Part shown: one piece after another, positions 1 to 5,477 of the stretch
Layout of the letters: each line of letters starts with the position of its first letter
Position numbering within the stretch: position 1 is the stretch's first letter
DNA from: Microbacteriaceae bacterium
GTDB lineage: Bacteria; Actinomycetota; Actinomycetes; Actinomycetales; Microbacteriaceae
DNA: 5,571 bases
Assembly (NCBI GenBank): GCA_025463665.1
Contig: JAODAY010000388.1
Location: 1-5,571, forward strand
Reading direction: 5' to 3'
Notes under the pieces: generated by a model
Database searches by the model: none
Told to the model about the DNA's origin: nothing
Seen by the model: the letters and a program-made list of their open reading frames with translations, nothing else
Translations under genes and position numbers: made by a program

Positions 1-984
1 CGCGGCATCCGGCGCGCCATCGGCCGTCGCGGCGAGCGCCGGAACCAGATGCTCCCAGACCACATTCATCTCCTGCTGCATGTCGGACAGGCCCGCGGTG
101 AGCACGAGCACGGTGTCGAACTCGGCGAACACGATGCACAATTGGCCGAAGGCGCCGTCTGCCCGGTATGCGCCGTTCTGCGAGCGCCAGAACTGGTAGC
201 CGTAGCCGTGGGTTCCGTCGTTGCCTGGTTCGAAGTCGCCGTTGCGCACCTGCAGCCGGGTGGCCTCCGCGACCCAGTGTGCGGGGATCACCTGGCGGCC
301 GCGCCACGATCCGCCCTGCGCGAGCGTCTGCCCGAACACCGCTATCTGCTCGGTCGTGAGGCTGAGCCCCCAGCCGCCCGCGTCGATGCCGAGCGGCGAC
401 TGCTCCCAGGTGGCGCCCGTGATGCCGAGCGGCTCGAGAAGACGCGGAGTGAGATAGTCGAGCAGCCGGTCGCCGGTGAGGCGCTGCACGATCGCCGAGA
501 GCAGAAAGCTCGCGCCGGTGTCGTAGACGAATACCGTGCCCGGCTCGTGGGCGACAGGCGCGGCGAGCAGCACACGCGTCCAGTCGTCCACCGGTTCGTC
601 GAATGCGCCGACGGTGTCCTCGGCGTGACCCGTCGTCATGGTGAGCAGGTGCCGCACCGTCATGGCGGCCAGGTTGTCGCTCACGGTCTCGGGTGCCGCG
701 TCGGGCAGGAGCGACACGACCGTGTCGTCGAGGGCGAGGAGTCCTTCCTCGAGAGCGAAGCCGACAGCCATCGAGGTGAAGCTCTTGCTCACCGAGAAGA
801 GCGAGTGCGGCTGGGCCGCGGCATACGGATGCCACCACCCCTCGGCCACGACGCGGCCGTGCCGGAGCAGCATGACGCTGTGGGCGTCGCTCAGCTCGTC
901 GAGGGCGTTTACGAACCGCAGCAGCGCGGCCGAGCTGAGGCCCTGGGACTCGGGCGTTGCGCGGGGGAGGAGCGTGGCATCCAT
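1..984 (-). CDS. Serine hydrolase of the beta-lactamase / class C-like family (3' end outside window)
   Basis: The 328 visible residues, read leftwards from an ATG at 984, belong to the beta-lactamase-related serine hydrolase family (Pfam PF00144 type; penicillin-binding fold esterases, peptidases and amide hydrolases). The nucleophile motif SVSK is at residues 64-67, with Ser64 as probable nucleophile and Lys67 as base partner. HLLTMTTGH at 112-120 is the usual following helix. The second motif is YDTG at 154-157, where class C enzymes have Tyr-Ser/Ala-Asn; the third-motif region reads RADGAFGQ at 274-281. There is no signal peptide, so the protein is probably cytoplasmic. The frame is open to the left edge; relatives often continue past the last visible segment (VWEHLVPAL) into a C-terminal domain. 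The ATG was chosen because it sits 7 nt after a TANNNT -10 element and there is no Shine-Dalgarno site; a GTG three codons upstream is possible. The substrate cannot be deduced, and a resistance role is not implied. Confidence 0.88.
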   Translation of the reverse strand, partial: MDATLLPRATPESQGLSSAALLRFVNALDELSDAHSVMLLRHGRVVAEGWWHPYAAAQPHSLFSVSKSFTSMAVGFALEEGLLALDDTVVSLLPDAAPETVSDNLAAMTVRHLLTMTTGHAEDTVGAFDEPVDDWTRVLLAAPVAHEPGTVFVYDTGASFLLSAIVQRLTGDRLLDYLTPRLLEPLGITGATWEQSPLGIDAGGWGLSLTTEQIAVFGQTLAQGGSWRGRQVIPAHWVAEATRLQVRNGDFEPGNDGTHGYGYQFWRSQNGAYRADGAFGQLCIVFAEFDTVLVLTAGLSDMQQEMNVVWEHLVPALAATADGAPDAA

Positions 985-997
985 GACTGCCACTGTA
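985..997 (-). promoter_or_regulatory. Putative leaderless promoter (-10 element) of the serine hydrolase
   Basis: On the minus strand TACAGT (plus-strand 992-997) matches the actinobacterial TANNNT -10 consensus and is followed by exactly 7 nt and then the ATG at 984. Transcription would therefore begin at or next to the start codon, which agrees with the absence of a purine-rich ribosome binding site. The -35 is poor: the best candidate, CGGACT (plus-strand 1017-1022), lies 19 nt away and shares only the central GAC with the consensus. The call rests on the -10 and its spacing. Confidence 0.45.
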
Positions 998-1220
998 CGA
1001 GACGACGAAGTTGGGGAGTCCGAAATGCGGGCGCCGAAAGTCAAGTCCCCGACGGCCGCCTGCCGGCCGGTACTAACGTGCCCATGTCGGTGTACCGCCG
1101 ACGACCGGGCGAGATTGAGTGCGAGTCGCAGTGACGCGACCAACGAGAACCGTACCGCCACGTCACACCCCGGTTGCGCTCGCCACCTTTTCTCTCCTGA
1201 GGCCGATGCCGAACGCCAAA

Positions 1221-1225
1221 AGGAG
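1221..1225 (+). promoter_or_regulatory. Shine-Dalgarno site that fixes the GTG start of the secreted propeller gene
   Basis: AGGAG, preceded by an A-rich stretch, lies 7 nt before the GTG at 1233. The frame stays open further upstream to an ATG at 1119, which would add 38 residues, but those residues are Arg/Pro/Thr-rich and would bury the signal peptide. The site therefore supports the shorter protein. Confidence 0.8.
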
Positions 1226-1232
1226 CACGATT

Positions 1233-2372
1233 GTGAAAAAACCCCTGATCCCCCTCGTGACGTGTGGGGCTCTCGTCGCGGCGACCATGCTGGGCGCCGC
1301 CCCGGCGATGGCTGCCCCGCCGGTGCCGACCGCGGGCGACCCGCAGCAACTCGCCGACGGGTTCACCACGCCGCTGAGCCTCGAAGTCGATCGCCAGCGG
1401 GTGTCGTACATCAGCCAGAACTTCGTCGGCCTCCTCACCCGCGTGGACCGCGACGGCTCGAAGACCGACGTGGTGTCCTCTCCGGGCATGGAGATCGGCG
1501 CGGTCTCCTCGAGAGACGGCGTGGTCTACTACGCCGAGAACGCTGCGGACCTCTCGAGCACCCACATCAAGGCGCTGCCCGAGGGCGGCACACCGACCGT
1601 GCTCGCCGACATCCGCTCGTACGAGGAGCAGTACAACCCCGACCAGGACAACAGCTACGGTTTCGAGGGGATAACTCCCGAGTGTGCCGCACAGTTCCCG
1701 ACGGAAGCCCCGCCGGACGGCCCTCCCGGCACGCCCCCGCCGCCCTACTACACGGGGCTCATCGACTCGCACCCCTACGCGTCGCTCGCCCTGAACAACG
1801 CGATCTTCGTCGCTGACGCCGGAATGAATGCGATCCTGCGGGTGGGCTACGACGGCAGCGTGTCGACCGTCGCGGTGCTGCCGCCTCAGGCTCCGATCCA
1901 TGTCACGGCGGAGATCGCCGAGCAGCAGGGCCTGCCAGCGTGCACGGCGGGTACCAACTACATCGCCGAGCCCGTTCCGACTGACGTCGAGATCGGCCCC
2001 GACGGCTGGCTCTACGTCACGACGCTGCCGGGCGGGCCGGAAGACCCGAGCCTCGGCGGACGCGGAAGCGTGTACAAGGTGAACCCGAAGAGCGGCGAAG
2101 TGGTCAAGGTCGCCGGCGGATTCGGTGGTGCGACCGGACTCGCGGTGTCCACATCGGGCACCATCTACGTCGCCGAACTGTTCGGCGGCGACGGAAGTGG
2201 ACAGATATCGGTGCTGCCGGTGGGGGCATCCGCTCCCACGCCGCTCCTTGCGGTTCCCGGCCCCGCCGCGATCGAGATTCGCGCGAACCGGCTGTTCGTC
2301 ACGTGGAACGCCCTCTCCGACCCGCCCGCGGGTACATTCAGCCTCATCGAGGTCGAGCTGGGCGGGGCATGA
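1233..2372 (+). CDS. Secreted ScyD/ScyE-family beta-propeller protein
   Basis: This 379-residue protein is predicted to be exported. Lys2-Lys3 precede a hydrophobic core (residues 4-22) and an AMA-AP type signal peptidase I site near residue 27. Cys11 is inside the hydrophobic core and does not form a convincing lipobox. The mature part has repeated NHL/YVTN-like blades: for example NNAIFVADAGMNAILRVGYDG at 188-208 (key residues V193, D195, R203), PTDVEIGPDGWLYVTTLPGG at 249-268, and GGATGLAVSTSGTIYVAEL at 298-316. This blade pattern is typical of actinobacterial proteins named ScyD/ScyE after cyanobacterial scytonemin-cluster proteins; in actinobacteria no such pigment role is known, and the function here is unknown. 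A Pro-rich insert occupies about 157-171. The mature protein has only two cysteines (151 and 237), which could form a disulfide. The start is GTG, set by AGGAG 7 nt upstream. The gene stands alone, with a hairpin terminator after it. Confidence 0.82.
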   Translation: MKKPLIPLVTCGALVAATMLGAAPAMAAPPVPTAGDPQQLADGFTTPLSLEVDRQRVSYISQNFVGLLTRVDRDGSKTDVVSSPGMEIGAVSSRDGVVYYAENAADLSSTHIKALPEGGTPTVLADIRSYEEQYNPDQDNSYGFEGITPECAAQFPTEAPPDGPPGTPPPPYYTGLIDSHPYASLALNNAIFVADAGMNAILRVGYDGSVSTVAVLPPQAPIHVTAEIAEQQGLPACTAGTNYIAEPVPTDVEIGPDGWLYVTTLPGGPEDPSLGGRGSVYKVNPKSGEVVKVAGGFGGATGLAVSTSGTIYVAELFGGDGSGQISVLPVGASAPTPLLAVPGPAAIEIRANRLFVTWNALSDPPAGTFSLIEVELGGA

Positions 2373-2406
2373 CGGTCGTGACCGACTGACGACCAACCGC
2401 ACGACC

Positions 2407-2446
2407 GGTGCCCGGTTCCACCATCCCCCCGCTGGAGCCGGGCACC
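2407..2446 (+). terminator. GC-rich hairpin, probable intrinsic-type terminator after the propeller gene
   Basis: Left arm 2407-2420 (GGTGCCCGGTTCCA) pairs with right arm 2433-2446 (TGGAGCCGGGCACC): 13 Watson-Crick pairs plus one G-U wobble, with a 12-nt C-rich loop at 2421-2432. It begins 34 nt after the stop codon at 2370-2372. No T-run follows, which is common for terminator hairpins in high-GC actinobacteria. It separates the secreted protein gene from the sugar porter, so the two are probably not cotranscribed. Confidence 0.7.
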
Positions 2447-2479
2447 CCTGCGTGACGATCGCGCAATGCCCTCGATTCT

Positions 2480-2513
2480 GATTGTTGCGCGACCCTATCG
2501 TGGGACAACGATC
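2480..2513 (+). promoter_or_regulatory. Imperfect inverted repeat around the sugar porter -10 element, operator candidate
   Basis: GATTGTTG (2480-2487) and CAACGATC (2506-2513) are reverse complements at 7 of 8 positions, separated by 18 bp. The centre contains CCC-TATCGT-GGG, so the -10 candidate lies near the middle of the structure. A dimeric repressor bound here would cover the promoter from about -28 to +6. No regulator gene is visible in the window, so the binding protein is unknown, and chance cannot be excluded for arms this short. Confidence 0.35.
2496..2501 (+). promoter_or_regulatory. -10-like element of the first sugar porter gene
   Basis: TATCGT fits the TANNNT consensus and would give a transcript starting near 2508, with a leader of about 29 nt containing the Shine-Dalgarno site. 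No good -35 hexamer is found 16-18 nt upstream (CGATTC at 2473-2478 is weak), which may mean that an activator is needed or that the call is wrong. Confidence 0.4.
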
Positions 2514-2514
2514 G

Positions 2515-2531
2515 ATGAGACTCATGAGGAG
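2515..2531 (+). promoter_or_regulatory. Translation initiation region of the first sugar porter with overlapping small palindromes
   Basis: GAGGAG at 2526-2531 is a strong Shine-Dalgarno site 5 nt before the ATG at 2537, which fixes that start. Just upstream are the perfect palindromes ATGAG-A-CTCAT (2515-2525) and CTCATGAG (2521-2528), the second overlapping the ribosome binding site. Two ATGs at 2515 and 2524 share a reading frame that differs from the gene's frame. Confidence 0.7.
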
Positions 2532-2536
2532 CAGCG

Positions 2537-3973
2537 ATGACCGAGACGAAACCCCAGACCAACTTCAAGGTGATCCTGCTCGCACTCGCCGGTGCGCTCG
2601 GCGGGTTCCTGTTCGGCTTCGATTCCTCCGTGGTCAACGGCGCCGTCGACGCCATCGAGGGGCAGTTCGAGCTCTCCGCGTCTCTCACCGGCTTCGCGGT
2701 GGCGAGCGCCCTCATCGGCTGCGCGGTCGGCGCCTACCTGGCCGGGCGCATCGCCGACCGGTGGGGCAGGATTCCCGCCATGCTCGTCGGGGCTGTCATG
2801 TTCTTCGCCAGTGCGGTCGGTGCCGGCCTCGCCTTCGGGGTCTGGGATCTCATCCTGTGGCGGCTGGTCGGCGGTCTGGGCATCGGCATCGCCTCGGTCA
2901 TCGCCCCGGCGTACATCGCCGAGATCTCGCCGCGGCAGATGCGCGGCAGGCTCGCCTCGCTCCAGCAGCTCGCCATCACGATCGGTATCTTCGCGGCGTT
3001 GCTCTCCGACACCCTCTTCGCAAACGCCGCGGGAACCGCGAGCGCCGAGTTCTGGTTCGGCCTCGAGGCGTGGCGCTGGATGTTCCTCGCCGGCGCCGTG
3101 CCCGCCGTCATCTACGGCGTCGTGGCGCTGACGCTGCCGGAATCCCCGCGCTTCCTCGTGCTCAAGGGGCGCGACGACGAGGTGCGCGGCATCTTCGCGC
3201 GGCTATGGCCTAATGACGACGTCGAACGTGCCATCCGCGACATGAGAAATGCCATCCAAACCGACGCGCTCGGCTCGCAGAAGGGCGCCCTGCGCGGCAA
3301 CCGGCTCGGACTCAAACCGATAATCTGGATTGGCATCCTGCTGTCGATGTTCCAGCAGTTCGTCGGAATCAACGTGATCTTCTACTACTCGACGACCCTG
3401 TGGAAGTCGGTCGGATTCCAGGAGCGCGACTCCTTCACCATTTCGGTGATCACCTCGGTCACCAACATCGCGGTCACGTTCGTCGCGATTGCGCTGGTCG
3501 ACAGGGTCGGCCGTCGGCCCATCCTGTTGTTCGGCTCCGCGGGCATGGCGGTGGCGCTTGCGACAATGTCGCTCGCGTTCAGCCAGGCCAACATCGTCGA
3601 CGGCGAACCGAGCCTGCCCGGGGCGTGGGGCCCGACCGCGCTCGTCGCGGCCAACCTCTTCGTCGTCTGCTTCGGCGCGTCATGGGGCCCCGTCGTCTGG
3701 GTGCTGCTCGGCGAGATCTTCCCCACGAAGATCAGGGCGCGGGCACTCGGCATCGCGGCGGCCGCCCAGTGGATCGCCAATTTCCTCATCACCGTGTCGT
3801 TCCCCGCGCTCGCCGACTTCTCCCTCATCGTGACCTACGGCATGTACGCCTCCTTCGCGGCCCTGTCGTTCTTCTTCGTGTTCCGGTTCGTGCCGGAGAC
3901 GAACGGCATGTCGCTCGAGGAGGCGAACACACTGCTTCCCCCGAAGGGCAGCGCGGCCAAGGCGCGCAAGTGA
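2537..3973 (+). CDS. Sugar porter, major facilitator superfamily (SP family, sugar:H+ symporter type)
   Basis: This 478-residue integral membrane protein has 12 predicted helices and every signature of the sugar porter family (TC 2.A.1.1, relatives XylE, GalP, AraE and GLUT). It shows GGFLFGFDSSVVNG at 22-35 in helix 1, GRIADRWGR at 70-78 between helices 2 and 3, PESPRFL at 201-207 after helix 6, QQFVGINVIFYY at 273-284 in helix 7, DRVGRRP at 322-328 between helices 8 and 9, WGPVVW at 383-388 with GEIFP at 392-396 in helix 10, and PETNG at 453-457 (usually PETKG) after helix 12. The hydrophilic central loop covers about 208-258. The QQ and N of helix 7 and the aromatic residues of helix 10 are the sugar-contact positions in structures of this family. 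The substrate is probably a hexose or pentose, but which one cannot be read from sequence. The length is normal. It is followed after 36 nt by the dehydrogenase gene, and a second sugar porter begins beyond that, suggesting a sugar uptake locus. Confidence 0.93.
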   Translation: MTETKPQTNFKVILLALAGALGGFLFGFDSSVVNGAVDAIEGQFELSASLTGFAVASALIGCAVGAYLAGRIADRWGRIPAMLVGAVMFFASAVGAGLAFGVWDLILWRLVGGLGIGIASVIAPAYIAEISPRQMRGRLASLQQLAITIGIFAALLSDTLFANAAGTASAEFWFGLEAWRWMFLAGAVPAVIYGVVALTLPESPRFLVLKGRDDEVRGIFARLWPNDDVERAIRDMRNAIQTDALGSQKGALRGNRLGLKPIIWIGILLSMFQQFVGINVIFYYSTTLWKSVGFQERDSFTISVITSVTNIAVTFVAIALVDRVGRRPILLFGSAGMAVALATMSLAFSQANIVDGEPSLPGAWGPTALVAANLFVVCFGASWGPVVWVLLGEIFPTKIRARALGIAAAAQWIANFLITVSFPALADFSLIVTYGMYASFAALSFFFVFRFVPETNGMSLEEANTLLPPKGSAAKARK

Positions 3974-4002
3974 ATGACGCGCATCGGTTCGGCCGCTAGG
4001 GT
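3974..4002 (+). promoter_or_regulatory. Promoter of the glucose-6-phosphate dehydrogenase-like gene, leaderless
   Basis: A -35 candidate ATGACG (3974-3979, four of six positions of TTGACA) and a -10 TAGGGT (3997-4002, TANNNT) are separated by 17 bp. The -10 is followed by exactly 7 nt and then the ATG at 4010, with no Shine-Dalgarno sequence, so the transcript would start at or near the start codon. The promoter begins immediately after the porter stop codon (3971-3973). Readthrough from the porter gene could still add expression. Confidence 0.6.
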
Positions 4003-4009
4003 CGGCTGC

Positions 4010-5368
4010 ATGACCGATCGTATAGAAACCCTCATCATCCTCGGCGCCGGGGGAGACCTCACGTCACGGCTCCTCCTGCCGGGGCTCGGCACCCTCCTCG
4101 CCTCCGAGCGCGGGCAAGAGGTGCGGGTCATCGGCGTCGACAGGGGCGACGTCAGCGAGGCCGCGTGGCGAAAGACCGTCGCGACAGCCTTCGCGGGCGA
4201 CGCGTCTGAGCTCGGCACGCGGGTGGCCGAGAACGCGACCTACATTCAGGCGGATGCCACGGCCGCGGCCGACCTGCAGCGCGTGTTCGCCGCCGCGACC
4301 GGGCGCATCGCGCTCTACTTCGCCCTGCCGCCCGCGATCACCATCCTCGTCTGCACGGCGATGTCGTCGCTCGAGTTGCCGGCGGGAATGGTCCTCGGCC
4401 TCGAGAAGCCCTTCGGCACCGACCTCACGACGGCCCGCGCGCTCAACCGCCGACTCGTGAAACTCGTTCCCGAGGAGCAGATCTTCCGGGTCGACCACTT
4501 CCTCGGCAAGTCGACGGTACTCAACCTGCTGGGTCTGCGGTTCGCCAACCGCGTCTTCGAGCCGCTGTTCTCGGCACCCAACGTGGAGAAGGTCGAGATC
4601 ACCTTCGACGAGCAGCTCGCCCTCGAGGGGCGCGCGGGCTACTACGACAAGGCGGGCGCTCTCGCCGACATGATCCAGAGCCATCTGCTGCTCGTGCTCG
4701 CGCTCGCCTCGATGGAGCCGCCGGCGAGCCTCGACGCCGAAGACCTGCGTGGGGCGATGGCCCAGGTGCTGCGCGCCACCCGCCCCTGGGAGCCCGACGG
4801 CACATCGAGTCGGCGCGCCCACTACATGGCGGGTACCATCGGCGACCGCGAGCTGCCGGCCTACACCGCCGAGAAGGGCGTCGACCCCGACCGCGGCACC
4901 GAGACGCTCGCCGAGGTGACCCTCGCCATCGACAACTGGCGGTGGGCTGGAGTTCCCTTCGTGCTGCGATCGGGCAAGGCACTGGGCGGCGCGCGGCAGG
5001 AGATCGTCGTGACCCTGCGCCCCGTTCCGCATCTCCCGACCGGGCTCACCGGACCGCAGGGTCCGGCCCAGCTGCGCATCGGCATGAAGCCGGCGAGCCT
5101 TGACATGGAGATCATCGTCAACGGGGAGGGCGACCCGTTCGAACTCGAGCGCGTCGGTCTCCAGGCCGACCTGCGCGCCGGTGAATTGAGCGCATACGGC
5201 GAGGTGCTCGCCGGGCTCCTCGACGGCGACCCGACCTTGTCGGTGCGCGGCGATGTGGCCGAGGAGTGCTGGCGCATCATCGGCTCGGTCGTGACGGCGT
5301 GGAGGGAGAACGCGGTACCACTCGACTCGTACCCGGCCGGTTCGGCGGGGCCTGCGCACTGGAGCTGA
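4010..5368 (+). CDS. zwf: Glucose-6-phosphate dehydrogenase-family enzyme, short and divergent
   Basis: This 452-residue protein resembles glucose-6-phosphate 1-dehydrogenase, which oxidises glucose 6-phosphate to 6-phosphogluconolactone in the cytoplasm. The N-terminal Rossmann motif is GAGGDLTSR (12-20), and LEKPFG is at 131-136 (Lys133). The active-site segment RVDHFLGKS (160-168) corresponds to the family's DHYLGKE, with Tyr to Phe and Glu to Ser changes. His225 in DMIQSHLLL (220-228) is the expected general base; the Lys133-His163-His225 spacing equals the Lys148-His178-His240 spacing I recall for the Leuconostoc enzyme. Lys323 in VLRSGKAL (318-325) is the sugar-phosphate lysine, but a second family lysine five residues on is Ala328/Arg329. 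The usual family length is about 485-515, so this is a compact member. ATG 4010 is preferred over ATG 3974, which would add 12 residues, because of the promoter spacing and the position of the Rossmann strand. It may be a paralogue with altered substrate or cofactor use; the zwf symbol denotes the family only. Confidence 0.85.
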   Translation: MTDRIETLIILGAGGDLTSRLLLPGLGTLLASERGQEVRVIGVDRGDVSEAAWRKTVATAFAGDASELGTRVAENATYIQADATAAADLQRVFAAATGRIALYFALPPAITILVCTAMSSLELPAGMVLGLEKPFGTDLTTARALNRRLVKLVPEEQIFRVDHFLGKSTVLNLLGLRFANRVFEPLFSAPNVEKVEITFDEQLALEGRAGYYDKAGALADMIQSHLLLVLALASMEPPASLDAEDLRGAMAQVLRATRPWEPDGTSSRRAHYMAGTIGDRELPAYTAEKGVDPDRGTETLAEVTLAIDNWRWAGVPFVLRSGKALGGARQEIVVTLRPVPHLPTGLTGPQGPAQLRIGMKPASLDMEIIVNGEGDPFELERVGLQADLRAGELSAYGEVLAGLLDGDPTLSVRGDVAEECWRIIGSVVTAWRENAVPLDSYPAGSAGPAHWS

Positions 5369-5381
5369 TCGCGGCATCCGC

Positions 5382-5397
5382 CCCCCGAGCACGGGGG
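5382..5397 (+). terminator. Small G/C hairpin after the dehydrogenase gene, possible terminator
   Basis: CCCCCG (5382-5387) and CGGGGG (5392-5397) form a perfect 6-bp stem with a 4-nt loop, 13 nt after the stop codon at 5366-5368. The next bases (TAGAGTCTTATGG) are only mildly T-rich. TAGAGT at 5398-5403 directly after it also fits the TANNNT -10 pattern, so the site may combine the end of one transcript with the promoter of the next porter gene. Confidence 0.4.
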
Positions 5398-5477
5398 TAG
5401 AGTCTTATGGTCGCTAAACGGCTTCTGGCCCTTTCCGTGTGGTGAGGCGCCCGCCGACACCCTCGAGAAAGATCTCC

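Noticed and set aside
1..984. Antibiotic-resistance beta-lactamase
   Set aside because: There is no signal peptide, the second and third motifs differ from true class C enzymes, and the family is dominated by esterases and peptidases.
49..1134. Plus-strand open frame of 361 codons opposite the serine hydrolase
   Set aside because: The product is low-complexity Arg/Glu/His/Val-rich with no motif, whereas the minus strand encodes SVSK and other family motifs throughout.
1148..1175. ECF sigma-type promoter (AACC...GTT) before the propeller gene
   Set aside because: The distance from AAC to GTT is about 22 nt, longer than usual for these promoters, and the -35 lacks the GG of GGAAC.
1119..1232. 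N-terminal extension of the propeller protein from ATG 1119
   Set aside because: It would place 38 Arg/Pro/Thr-rich residues before a normal signal peptide, and the AGGAG at 1221-1225 points to the GTG at 1233.
2480..2513. Riboswitch or attenuator reading of the inverted repeat
   Set aside because: If transcription starts near 2508, most of the repeat is outside the RNA, so a DNA operator is the more consistent reading.
1041..2525. Long minus-strand open frame of 494 codons opposite the propeller gene
   Set aside because: It mirrors the codon pattern of the plus-strand gene, its product is Arg/His/Gly-rich without recognisable motifs, and the plus-strand frame has a signal peptide, a Shine-Dalgarno site and blade motifs.
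4064..5392. Long minus-strand open frame of 442 codons opposite the dehydrogenase
   Set aside because: It is a shadow frame typical of high-GC coding DNA; the plus-strand frame carries the conserved enzyme motifs.
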